This document shows, one piece after another, positions 1 through 7,754 of a stretch of 64,000 bases of DNA. This DNA comes from Gammaproteobacteria bacterium. Its GTDB lineage: Bacteria > Pseudomonadota > Gammaproteobacteria > HTCC5015. Below the pieces are notes generated by a model. That model searched no databases. It saw nothing but the letters and a program-made list of their open reading frames with translations, and was not told where the DNA came from. Position 1 is the first letter of the stretch. Every line of letters starts with the position of its first letter. The stretch spans positions 124,001-188,000 of the forward strand of contig JANQRI010000015.1 in the NCBI GenBank assembly GCA_028284675.1, in the 5' to 3' direction. Position numbers and translations under genes: made by a program.

Positions 1-186
1 GAATTAAAATTACTCAAGCAGGACGCTATTCTGATGCACCCTCTGCCGCGGCGCGATGAAATTCATCCAGACGTTGATAAAGATCCCCGTGCGATGTACT
101 GGCGCCAGGAACGTAACGGCATGTGGATGCGTGCGGCTATTATTGCCAAAATATTCGGCATTGAAGCCAGCATTCAGAATATTTAA
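1..186 (+). CDS. pyrB: aspartate carbamoyltransferase, C-terminal end (partial)
   Basis: The window opens inside a reading frame of 61 codons that ends with TAA at 184-186. It reads ..DAILMHPLPRRDEI.. and then ..RNGMWMRAAIIAKIFG... The MHPLPR-x-DEI stretch is the carbamoyl-phosphate/aspartate-binding loop near the C-terminus of aspartate carbamoyltransferases, the enzyme that joins carbamoyl phosphate and aspartate in pyrimidine synthesis. The family match rests on this motif and its position close to the end. The N-terminal part, promoter and any pyrI or pyrC neighbour lie outside the window, so the subtype cannot be judged. Confidence 0.8.
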   Translation, partial: ELKLLKQDAILMHPLPRRDEIHPDVDKDPRAMYWRQERNGMWMRAAIIAKIFGIEASIQNI

Positions 187-357
187 CCTGTCTATATCAA
201 TATTGATTCTATCTAGCCCATAGACCGTTTCCAGGTCTAAACCGGTATACCCAATTTTCCGATGCTCATACACTCACGACTTAAAGCTCTGAGACTGAAG
301 CGAATCAATGAATAGCCGATAAATCGCCTAATAAATTGATTGATTTGCAGTTGGTAT

Positions 358-2355
358 ATGCCCCTAAAAATAAACAAGATACCTTTTGCCTGGCGACTCA
401 GTGCTCTGTCATTACTTGTGATAGTGATAGCTGGAGTCGTCAGCTGGTTAAATCTTGATGCGACCCGGTCGGTTTCCAGCCGTGCCAACACCTTAGTTGC
501 TAAACATATTCCTCAGCTGCGTGAAATTGGTGCTTTGCAAGAGGCCGTGCATCAACGCGTATTAAACCTTTATCTATATTATGCAACGACCGAGCAGGCT
601 CACTGGCTCAAGAGTGAGCAAAAACATGGAGAGTTTGCGGCGCGATTATCAACACTGGAAAAACTTGATACGTCACGCGCCCAAACAGAGCGATTACAAA
701 AACTTATTCAAAGTTTTGATCAAAGCGCACAAAAATTTCATCAGGAAATGCGTAAAAACAACCAGCGCGACTGGGATGTGCTGCGCGACCATTTAGCGAG
801 TTCGCAAGTCAGTGCAACCAAACTAGAGGCTAAGCTGGTGACTTGGGCTGAGACTATTCGTAGCAGTGCCGGTGAGGGTGGAAGTCAAACAACCCTGGAA
901 ATTTCCAGATTAAACCGCATTCAAATTGGTTTTAGTGTGGTGATTTTGTTTATTGCATTATTTGTACTTACCATGCTGCGCGGGCGCGTTAAAGATCAGG
1001 CCGATCTATATCACCACGCCTATTTTGACCGGCTGACCGGTCTACCGAATCGGCGCCGTATGGAAGCGGACTGGCTTGATAATAGCAGTGCCGTTGGTAA
1101 TGCAAATCAAACAGCGTTGTTACTAATTAACTTAGACCGGTATCAATTGTTGACCGGCACCTTTGGGCATGCGTTAGGCGATCAGGCTGTCCTTGTGATG
1201 TCAGACCGTTTGCGTAATGTGATTCTGCCTTATAATCAACGGGCCACACTTTACCAATTTGCTCCGGCGACATGGCTGATCGTATTTAATGAGCCGCCTG
1301 ATTATAGTGATTCAATTATTTTCACAAAGTTAATCGTTGATTCTACGTTAGAACCACTGCAGCTGAATGAACGCGAACTCAGTGTCACTTGCAGTATCGG
1401 CGTGACTTACTTCCCCGCACATGGAACAGATGTGGATAGCTTATTGCGTAATGCCGATTCCGCATTACGAGAGGCACAGTCAGCCGGCGGTGGCCGCTAT
1501 ACCATTTACCACCCTGATATGCAGCGCAGAACTGAAAAATTCCTCTCTATAGAAAGTGCGCTGCGCAATGGCTACAAGCACGGTGAGTTTGAATTGTTCT
1601 TCCAACCGAAAATTAACGCGCTTAACTTAAACTGTATCGGTGCTGAAGCTTTAATCCGTTGGCGACGCGACGGTAAATTAGTGCCGCCGTTTGAATTTAT
1701 TCCGGTCGCAGAGGAGAGCGGGCTTATCATACCTATTGGTCATTGGGTCATCGAAGCAGCATGCCAGCAGTGGCGTGCCTGGATTGACGGCGGTATTGCA
1801 GCATTGCCTATTGCGGTTAATGTGTCCGTACAGCAGTTTCAACAACCTGGTTTTGCACAGCAAGTATCTACAATTTTGGCGCAATATGAAATGCCGGCAA
1901 ATATGCTGGAACTGGAGATTACCGAAGAGGCGACTTTCGGTGATCCACAACAAGTTGTCGCCACTCTACAGGATTTAAAGAAAATTGGTGTCAGCCTGGC
2001 GATAGATGATTTTGGAACGGGTTACTCATCTTTATCGTATTTAAAATCTTTCCCGGTAGATATCCTTAAAATTGATCAGGTTTTTGTTAGACAGATGGAA
2101 TCTTCAGCGCGAGACCACTCGATCGTTAATATGATGGTGACTTTGGCCCGGGAGCTGGGTTTCAAAGTTGTCGCCGAAGGCGTGGAAACAGAGTATCAAC
2201 AAGAAAGTTTACGCAGTATGGGCTGTGATTTTTTTCAAGGCTATTTATATAGCAAGCCTTTGCCGGTGAGCGGCTATCATGATTTTTTATATCCGGCGGT
2301 AACGTCTGCCGACCATCAAAGAAATAACGAACCAATAAGCATATTGCGACCATAA
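358..2355 (+). CDS. membrane GGDEF/EAL protein, probable c-di-GMP phosphodiesterase
   Basis: The protein has 665 residues from the ATG at 358; an in-frame TTG at 340 is less likely. A membrane helix lies at residues 12-32, then a helical periplasmic region, a second helix near 190-210, a GGDEF domain (about 220-380) and an EAL domain (about 395-640). The GGDEF domain keeps DRLTGLPNRR, but the GGDEF signature position reads YQFAPATW, so cyclase activity is unlikely. The EAL domain keeps AEALIRW, ELEITEEA, IDDFGTGYSSLSYL and VAEGVET, as in active c-di-GMP hydrolases. Inference: it lowers c-di-GMP in response to an envelope signal. No operon partner is evident. Confidence 0.85.
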   Translation: MPLKINKIPFAWRLSALSLLVIVIAGVVSWLNLDATRSVSSRANTLVAKHIPQLREIGALQEAVHQRVLNLYLYYATTEQAHWLKSEQKHGEFAARLSTLEKLDTSRAQTERLQKLIQSFDQSAQKFHQEMRKNNQRDWDVLRDHLASSQVSATKLEAKLVTWAETIRSSAGEGGSQTTLEISRLNRIQIGFSVVILFIALFVLTMLRGRVKDQADLYHHAYFDRLTGLPNRRRMEADWLDNSSAVGNANQTALLLINLDRYQLLTGTFGHALGDQAVLVMSDRLRNVILPYNQRATLYQFAPATWLIVFNEPPDYSDSIIFTKLIVDSTLEPLQLNERELSVTCSIGVTYFPAHGTDVDSLLRNADSALREAQSAGGGRYTIYHPDMQRRTEKFLSIESALRNGYKHGEFELFFQPKINALNLNCIGAEALIRWRRDGKLVPPFEFIPVAEESGLIIPIGHWVIEAACQQWRAWIDGGIAALPIAVNVSVQQFQQPGFAQQVSTILAQYEMPANMLELEITEEATFGDPQQVVATLQDLKKIGVSLAIDDFGTGYSSLSYLKSFPVDILKIDQVFVRQMESSARDHSIVNMMVTLARELGFKVVAEGVETEYQQESLRSMGCDFFQGYLYSKPLPVSGYHDFLYPAVTSADHQRNNEPISILRP

Positions 2356-2368
2356 AGCCAGTAAAACA

Positions 2369-2384
2369 AAAGGCTTTTGCCTTT
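2369..2384 (+). terminator. hairpin after the GGDEF/EAL gene
   Basis: AAAGGC-TTTT-GCCTTT forms a six-base-pair stem 14 bases after the stop codon. It may act as an intrinsic terminator, but a clear T-tract is missing on the distal side, so the call is tentative. Confidence 0.35.
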
Positions 2385-2503
2385 CGAAACGTATACTCCT
2401 ATCACTAATGTCTATCCACTATAGCCATTGGAGGATACCAATCCATTATTAGCTGCTGCACAATCAGGTTACCCAGAAACCTTAACTTTCAGGCCCTGAT
2501 ATT

Positions 2504-3343
2504 ATGATTATGGAAGTAAACAACCCTGCAGAAGCCGGGCAAAATATCAGTATTGAGCACAGCAAAGCGTCTATACCTTCATCCGGCCAGAATGCCTTTT
2601 CAGAGGCGCTAGAAGCTAATCAAAACACACGTTTGGCAGATGCCAATATCGCCAGGGACGGTCACAATGTTCGAATCGTATTGCCTATTATGTTTCATGG
2701 CCCTGCCGCAGATAGAGCAGGTGAAGTTAAAAAAGTGATTGAAGAAGGGTGGAGCGGGCAGTTTGGCAAATACAATGTAGAAACTGACGTTGTTGTTGTC
2801 AAAAGCAATAAGGAGGTTAATGAATATAGGGATGCCGGTTTCAAGGTAAACTACGTCAAACTCCATAACAACCCAAGTGAACTTATCGAAGACAGAGATG
2901 AAGTGACCTCCAGTGTCATCAGAACGGATACGACTGCAGTCATGACTTATATGAACCCTGATGGTTCAGAAACAAAATCGGGCCAGACAATGTCCATGTC
3001 AAATTATAACGACGGAAGTTTTTTTATGCATAAAGATTACTGGGGTGGTGAAAAAGGTTTTAGAGAAATGTTAATACATGAAGCCGGGCATTTATTTGGG
3101 CTGGATGACCGGTATACCATAGTACGAGACACACATGGACAGCAACGGGGATTAGCCAATAAGGGCTGGGCGGGCAATATCATGTCGACTGCCAATGCCA
3201 AGGGTGAAAGAAATATCTGGGAAGGCGATATCACCAGGATCCTAAATGCAGGCTCGAATGGCCCGATACCGAAAAATTTCCTTGAAACTATATTGGACAA
3301 AGGCAATCAGGTAATGCAATCGATAAAGAATTTTAAATTTTAA
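2504..3343 (+). CDS. metzincin-like zinc metalloprotease, no signal peptide
   Basis: This 279-residue protein has the motif H192-E-x-x-H196-x-x-G199-x-x-D202 (IHEAGHLFGLDD), the extended zinc site of metzincin-type peptidases, with Asp as third ligand. A Met in GNIMS (M227) follows about 25 residues later, as expected for a Met-turn. The first 45 residues are rich in Ser, Ala, Asn and Gln and look disordered. There is neither a Sec signal peptide nor a membrane helix. The start could be ATG 2504 or ATG 2510; the ribosome site is weak. Neighbours are a deaminase-fold gene and an Ala/Pro-rich gene, so export as an effector is possible but unproven. No named family was recognised. Confidence 0.6.
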   Translation: MIMEVNNPAEAGQNISIEHSKASIPSSGQNAFSEALEANQNTRLADANIARDGHNVRIVLPIMFHGPAADRAGEVKKVIEEGWSGQFGKYNVETDVVVVKSNKEVNEYRDAGFKVNYVKLHNNPSELIEDRDEVTSSVIRTDTTAVMTYMNPDGSETKSGQTMSMSNYNDGSFFMHKDYWGGEKGFREMLIHEAGHLFGLDDRYTIVRDTHGQQRGLANKGWAGNIMSTANAKGERNIWEGDITRILNAGSNGPIPKNFLETILDKGNQVMQSIKNFKF

Positions 3344-3382
3344 CAGATAAAGAGTATTCAGGTTTTAGGGTAGGCTGTCGAG

Positions 3383-3898
3383 TCAAACACCTTCATCCCC
3401 GATTAATGCAGCAAACGGGTTGCTGGACAGGTTTTTCTTCGAGTTCTGTTTGGCTTTTTGTTTAAGCTTTTTCTGTTTGTCCTGATATTCGTCCAGCGTA
3501 ATGGAGATAACCGGAGGCACAATCTCATTCCAGTTCAGCCTTAATTGTTGTGTTATGTACTGAGCGCAATACTCCACACAGGGGGTTCTTGGCGAGCCAT
3601 TGCAGGTGATCGAAATAAAGCGGATGCTTTCCGGGTTTGCACCTTTTTTAAGCGCATTATAAATTGCCTGAGGCTCGGCGCAGGTAAACGGGTTTTTATT
3701 TTCCAAATCCCGTTCACGGGGCGTTCGGCCCGATACCACAACCGATGCCCTCGGCAGGTTTTCAAGGTATTTTTTAAAGGCTATCGCATTCGCATTCCGG
3801 GTTCGACCCCACTTGTGGTTGCCGGAGTACGCAACCGTGGTTTCTTTTTGACCGGTTTTCATATTGGTATACTGAACAGTCGCTTTATGTTGGGGCAT
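3383..3898 (-). CDS. stand-alone deaminase-fold protein
   Basis: This 171-residue protein contains C73-A-E (FTCAEPQAIYNAL) and, after a beta strand, T-P106-C107-x3-C111 (RTPCVEYC). A Cys-Ala-Glu triad followed by Pro-Cys..Cys is the zinc and proton-shuttle arrangement of the cytidine/nucleic-acid deaminase superfamily, most like the bacterial toxin branches that carry CAEP. The C-x3-C spacing differs from the usual C-x2-C. The basic N-terminus and Lys-rich stretch (residues 142-155) could favour nucleic-acid binding. GGGAT lies about seven bases before the ATG. No immunity partner is recognisable. It is convergent with the metzincin-like gene. The catalytic assignment is inferred. Confidence 0.5.
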   Translation of the reverse strand: MPQHKATVQYTNMKTGQKETTVAYSGNHKWGRTRNANAIAFKKYLENLPRASVVVSGRTPRERDLENKNPFTCAEPQAIYNALKKGANPESIRFISITCNGSPRTPCVEYCAQYITQQLRLNWNEIVPPVISITLDEYQDKQKKLKQKAKQNSKKNLSSNPFAALIGDEGV

Positions 3899-3993
3899 AA
3901 GAATAATCCCTTATTCAATGAGTGTGGAATAGTAATCCAGATCGGATCCGGCTTCATTGTTAATTATGGTGCTTTCCGGGCTGCATATACTAT

Positions 3994-4018
3994 AACTTTA
4001 GTTTAATAAAACTTTAGC
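3994..4018. promoter_or_regulatory. two AACTTTAG repeats upstream of two unusual genes
   Basis: AACTTTAG occurs at 3995-4002 and 4011-4018, one and a half helical turns apart, in the 232-base region between the divergent deaminase-fold and Ala/Pro-rich genes. Nothing else clear was seen there apart from the ribosome sites. A near-identical palindromic version lies at 42864-42875. A role as operator is speculative. Confidence 0.2.
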
Positions 4019-4130
4019 CCAATACCTAAATTCAGGAAAAGCATGTATAGTAATTAAACCAATAAGGCGAATAGCGCCAGCCAGCAGATTCATTTTATAA
4101 CCTATAAACAGTAATAATGAGGATGAATCT

Positions 4131-4682
4131 ATGGATATCAGCACCGCTCTTGCCAGTGGCACCAGCACCCCAGCAACATCAAATCCGGCAACACCGGCAC
4201 CGGTTCCAACAGCTGCCGCTCAAGCCTGGATAAACAACATGGGGCTTAGTAGTAATGCGCTTCAACAAAAGCCGGCGGCCACGCCCGCGCCGGAACCAAC
4301 ACCGTCACCTGCTGCTCAAGCCTGGATGGCCAATATTCAAAAAACTACGCCATCTCAAGCTAATTCAGCTGATTCTGAGACTGGTCCGGCGACCAGTGCA
4401 ATCACCAATAAAATTGATGAGCAGTTTAAGTTCGAACCTGGTGAACGAGAAAAGCTGTTTGATAATATCAATGACGCTGCCGGTGCTGACAATAAGTTGA
4501 GTATGGAAGAGTATCGACAGCTGAAGTTCACCATGCTTAATCAGCCCCATCTTTTGAATATAGATCAGAATGACAAATCTGAATTCGCTCACATGCTGGA
4601 TTATGGCTATAACCAAACCACTGGCGGCTGGGGAGGAATCTTTGCATTAGCGGTATTAAACAACCCTGATTCTGAAGCCTGA
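4131..4682 (+). CDS. Ala/Pro-rich protein with duplicated AAQAW motif and acidic loop
   Basis: The protein has 183 residues and its function was not recognised. The first 80 residues are Ala, Pro and Thr rich and contain AAQAWINN and AAQAWMAN. At DNA level the 14-mer GCTCAAGCCTGGAT recurs at 4218 and 4314, showing a 96-base in-frame duplication. The C-terminal half is helical and includes NDAAGADNKLSMEEY, which resembles a calcium-binding EF-hand loop but has poor spacing. No signal peptide or membrane helix is seen. AGGA stands seven bases before the ATG. It lies divergently from the deaminase-fold gene. A secreted or scaffold role is only a guess. Confidence 0.6.
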   Translation: MDISTALASGTSTPATSNPATPAPVPTAAAQAWINNMGLSSNALQQKPAATPAPEPTPSPAAQAWMANIQKTTPSQANSADSETGPATSAITNKIDEQFKFEPGEREKLFDNINDAAGADNKLSMEEYRQLKFTMLNQPHLLNIDQNDKSEFAHMLDYGYNQTTGGWGGIFALAVLNNPDSEA

Positions 4683-4744
4683 TTTGTGAACGCCCAACTA
4701 AATTGAAGTAAAACGTCATTACCCGCTGTGTAGCCACTACTATT

Positions 4745-5137
4745 TCATGGCTTAAATATGACCAATAAAACGATAAGTATTACAAGTACTAATCCAATTG
4801 GTAAGAGTAACGGCGCGCTCGCCTCTGAATCGTCTTCTGTCGTCGTTGCGCGCCGCAATTTTCCCGCCAAAACTCCATGCAAGCCAGATAAGACCAATAC
4901 CAGAATGATTTTTATCCCTAGCCAAGGCTCCGTGAACCTCCCCCCCTGAACACCAAGCAAGATGCCAAACGTCCACGCAAACACCATAGCGGGCGAAGTA
5001 ACAACACGATCATACGCCTTAAGCTGCTTTAGGTAAGACGTAACGGGCTTTCTCAAAGCTAATGCTACGGCCACCATTCCCCCGATCCAGACAAAAAGGG
5101 CCACTAAGTGTCCGGCTTTGGTGAGCATATAGATCAC
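4745..5137 (-). CDS. HemJ/CopD-like four-helix membrane protein
   Basis: This 130-residue inner-membrane protein has four predicted helices, starting near residues 6, 48, 72 and 108. It keeps GHLVALFVWIGGM in the first helix and K-x-x-L..LHG in the third. Conserved His and Lys at these places are typical of the small HemJ (protoporphyrinogen oxidase) and CopD families. The gene overlaps the upstream DUF3817 gene by four bases (ATGA), so the two are translationally coupled. Base composition is visibly richer in G+C than the flanking chromosome. Which of the two functions applies cannot be decided here. Confidence 0.6.
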   Translation of the reverse strand: MIYMLTKAGHLVALFVWIGGMVAVALALRKPVTSYLKQLKAYDRVVTSPAMVFAWTFGILLGVQGGRFTEPWLGIKIILVLVLSGLHGVLAGKLRRATTTEDDSEASAPLLLPIGLVLVILIVLLVIFKP

Positions 5138-5508
5138 TGCGTGATCACCCCATCAACTTGGCGGCGTAACCATCGTTCGTTGATCACGCCGCCTAGCGGA
5201 ATCAGAGCGCCGACAAAAAGTCGCAACGCGCCCGCGCCGTTAATCAAACCCTCTGCCCAAGACCGAACGACGAACCAGAGAAAGACCATGAACATCAACC
5301 CGTGAACAGGTCCGATAATCGAAACAGCCCAAGGAGCTTGCGCGAAGTATTTGAGGGGCATCGCCACACAGAACAGAGCCAACAACGTAGCGGCTTCAAC
5401 TAACGCTGCTCGACGAAGCCCTGTGGTGGCACGCCTTGGGTCAACTTGATGTTCTTCGATTACTCTTGCCTCCAAAGTGCTTTTCCACCAGATAAAAAGG
5501 TCAACCAT
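5134..5508 (-). CDS. DUF3817 integral membrane protein
   Basis: This protein has 124 residues from the ATG at 5508. That start is preferred over an upstream one at 5556 because GAGGAATTC stands directly before it with good spacing. RRAALVEAATLLALFCVAMPLKYF, the VHGLMFMVFLWFV helix and a short C-terminal helix match the DUF3817 family of small membrane proteins, whose function is unknown. It is followed, with an ATGA overlap, by the HemJ/CopD-like gene and preceded 54 bases upstream by the isonitrile hydratase-like gene, so the three probably form one operon. Confidence 0.7.
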   Translation of the reverse strand: MVDLFIWWKSTLEARVIEEHQVDPRRATTGLRRAALVEAATLLALFCVAMPLKYFAQAPWAVSIIGPVHGLMFMVFLWFVVRSWAEGLINGAGALRLFVGALIPLGGVINERWLRRQVDGVITQ

Positions 5509-5562
5509 GTTGAATTCCTCGGGATGCAACCAGTACCAGCTCGCGACATATATCAATTCGAC

Positions 5563-6420
5563 TTAGTTCACGATCGGCGTGTATTTGCCCATGTCTTGTG
5601 CCGCTGCGACGCACATAGGTGTCAGTACATTACCCATAGGTCCGAGCCATTCCTGCATTTTGCCCATGATCGCGGGGCCTGCCTTGGCGGGTGTGCCTGC
5701 ATTAAACGGCGGGGCAGGGTCATATTCCAACGCCAACTGCGACATTTTCGCCACATCCTCTCCGAGCAGTTCTGCTAACAACACGAGACCGAAGTCGATA
5801 CCAGCCGTTACGCCACCGCCGGATATTCGATTACGATCACGTACAACTCGCGCCTCTACTGGCTTGGCGCCAAAAAGGGACAGTTTGTCTCGCGCGGACC
5901 AATGTGACGTTGCTTCATACCCTTGAAGCAGCCCCGCAGCGCCCAACACAATCGAGCCGCCACAAACGCTCGTGACATACCTTGCGCGTGATCCTCGATC
6001 AGCAAGAAAGCGAAGCACCTCATCGTCTCGCATGATGCTGAATTCCCCACCGGGTACAAACAACACATCGAGGTCCTTCGGACATTCATCAAGTGTTGAT
6101 GTAGCCTTCATCACGATGCCGCTGTCCGTTTCCATAAGGTCTGTGTTTTTCCAAACGATATGGACATTACACGACGGTGCCAGTACCGCTTGCGGGCCGG
6201 CCAGATCTAGCAGAGTTACGCCCGGATAGAGAAGCATAGCTACTTCCGGTTTTTTGTTTTTGTGCATAGGTGGCAACTTTGTCTTTGATTCTTGGAGTTT
6301 TATCTTGCTGCCAGCGCTTGCCTGACCCGCTACGCCCGTCAGGGCGACACCCGACGCTATGGCCGTCACCGAAACGAATTTTCTCCGACTCAAATTGGGT
6401 TCTGTTTCATCTGTATTCAT
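5563..6420 (-). CDS. Tat-exported DJ-1/PfpI protein, isonitrile hydratase-like
   Basis: The protein has 285 residues. It begins with a twin-arginine signal, SRRKFVSVTA, followed by a hydrophobic stretch ending GQASAG. The rest is a class I glutamine-amidotransferase-like fold. The nucleophile elbow is SVCGGS (C153) and D72 lies in LLDLAGP. EATSHWSARDKL, RDRNRISGGGVTAGIDF and LEYDPAPPF closely follow the isonitrile hydratase family, which hydrates isonitriles to N-substituted formamides. Known isonitrile hydratases are cytoplasmic, so the Tat signal is unusual. It lies divergent from a GlxA-type regulator that shares the DJ-1 fold and probably controls it. The substrate is inferred. Confidence 0.75.
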   Translation of the reverse strand: MNTDETEPNLSRRKFVSVTAIASGVALTGVAGQASAGSKIKLQESKTKLPPMHKNKKPEVAMLLYPGVTLLDLAGPQAVLAPSCNVHIVWKNTDLMETDSGIVMKATSTLDECPKDLDVLFVPGGEFSIMRDDEVLRFLADRGSRARYVTSVCGGSIVLGAAGLLQGYEATSHWSARDKLSLFGAKPVEARVVRDRNRISGGGVTAGIDFGLVLLAELLGEDVAKMSQLALEYDPAPPFNAGTPAKAGPAIMGKMQEWLGPMGNVLTPMCVAAAQDMGKYTPIVN

Positions 6421-6479
6421 CGCGCTCTCTCTCGTTCATCAAATGGAATGGTCAATTGCGCCCAACGCTAAACAAAATA

Positions 6480-6497
6480 ATCCTAGACATTTAGGAT
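6480..6497. promoter_or_regulatory. inverted repeat overlapping the regulator's ribosome site
   Basis: ATCCTA-gacatt-TAGGAT lies in the 84-base divergent region between the isonitrile hydratase-like gene and the GlxA-type regulator. The right arm contains the AGGA used as ribosome site for the ATG at 6505. It could be an autoregulatory operator or a small RNA hairpin. Confidence 0.35.
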
Positions 6498-6504
6498 GGC
6501 GTAA

Positions 6505-7557
6505 ATGACAATATTCAGACAATATCGGCCATTTAACTGTATCCCAACAGAAATGAAAGAACCCGTACGCAACGCAAAACACAGCGGCTCTCGTCGCGTC
6601 GTATTTCTAGCTTTTCCTCGGGTGATCCTGTTGGACCTAATCGGCCCGTGGGAAGTGTTTTCTCTTGCCAACAATCTTACTCGTGGAATATCGCCACCAT
6701 ACGACTTGAAATTAGTGAGCGGCGATGACTCGGCTACGGTTCTGTCGAGCGCGGGGATTTCAATGGACAGCCACCGGTTGGCTAAGAATTGTCGTAGTGC
6801 CATCGATACGCTGATCGTTCCGGCCACTGATCTAACATGGGGCGCAAAAAAGCCATCAGGTCAGTCTATTACCATCCTGAGACGCCTGGCAGGTCGTTCG
6901 CGGCGGCTTGTATCGATCTGTGGCGGAGCATTTCTCCTAGCCGAGGCAGGGCTTCTTGATGACAAAAAAGCTACGACGCATTGGCGTGGTGTCGAAGATT
7001 TGGCTAATCGTTTTCCCAAGGTCAACGTGCAACCCGACTCGATCTTTGTGAAGGATGGACCTGTTTATACGTCTGCGGGTGTCACGGCAGGTATTGATCT
7101 TGCGCTGGCACTTGTCGAAGAGGATTTGGGGCAGGCTATCGCACTAGAGTGTGCTCGGGACCTTGTGGTTTTTATGCGACGGCAAGGTGGACAATCACAA
7201 TTTAGCGCTACTTTAGAAGCGCAGCATGCGGAACGGGACGTGATAAACGAGCTGATTGGCTGGGCTTCGGATAACCTGTCAAGTGACCTTTCGGTTCAGG
7301 CTCTGGCTGATCGCGCCCACATGAGTCTACGCAACTTCTCCCGCGTATTCCGTAATGAAATTGGGCAAACGCCTGCTGCGTTCATTGAAAAACTGCGAGT
7401 TGATGCTACGCGTCTGCGCCTCGAAGAGACAGACGAATCAATCACTGAGATATCGAAAAACTGCGGTTTTCACAGTGCAGATTCGATGAGGCGCTCATTT
7501 CAACGTATCGTGAAAGTAGCTCCAACTGACTATCGCCAGCGCTTCCGTGGGCGTTGA
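6505..7557 (+). CDS. GlxA-type AraC-family transcriptional regulator
   Basis: This 350-residue protein has an N-terminal DJ-1/PfpI-like ligand domain (about 30-210). It includes LLDLIGPWEVF, SICGGAFLLAEAGLL and the AGVTAGIDLALALVEEDLG stretch. A C-terminal pair of helix-turn-helix motifs (about 245-345) follows, with LSVQALADRAHMSLRNFSR and ITEISKNCGFHSADSMRRSF. This is the GlxA subclass of AraC regulators, which often sit beside the enzyme they control. It is divergent from the DJ-1-fold exported enzyme, so that cassette is the likely target. AGGA nine bases before ATG 6505 supports the start; ATG 6553 is possible. Confidence 0.85.
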   Translation: MTIFRQYRPFNCIPTEMKEPVRNAKHSGSRRVVFLAFPRVILLDLIGPWEVFSLANNLTRGISPPYDLKLVSGDDSATVLSSAGISMDSHRLAKNCRSAIDTLIVPATDLTWGAKKPSGQSITILRRLAGRSRRLVSICGGAFLLAEAGLLDDKKATTHWRGVEDLANRFPKVNVQPDSIFVKDGPVYTSAGVTAGIDLALALVEEDLGQAIALECARDLVVFMRRQGGQSQFSATLEAQHAERDVINELIGWASDNLSSDLSVQALADRAHMSLRNFSRVFRNEIGQTPAAFIEKLRVDATRLRLEETDESITEISKNCGFHSADSMRRSFQRIVKVAPTDYRQRFRGR

Positions 7558-7687
7558 CATTTGCAATGTCCGCTAGCAGGCACAAGGGCACTGACGTTAG
7601 TGTTGCAGGCCTGCTATGGGTTGAACTGAGAAGGTCGTGTCAGAATCCGCCGAACGACTGCCTTTAATACTTTGCGAAGCCGCCCCA

Positions 7688-7719
7688 AATAGTCCGATAT
7701 TTTTGAATATCGGACTATT
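7688..7719. repeat. 13-bp inverted repeat around a 6-bp centre, before a recombinase gene
   Basis: The 13-mer AATAGTCCGATAT at 7688-7700 and its perfect inverse at 7707-7719 enclose TTTTGA. CCAAAT at 7685 and ATTTGG at 7723 extend the symmetry outside a short bulge. It could end transcription of the regulator, but no T-tract follows. The arm-6-arm layout also resembles sites of Xer-type recombinases. Confidence 0.5.
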
Positions 7720-7754
7720 GATATTTGGTCAAATACTGCTTAATATAACGCCAA

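Noticed and set aside
3545..4006. 153-residue plus-strand ORF
   Set aside because: It is antisense to the deaminase-fold gene, which has the better start and recognisable motifs.
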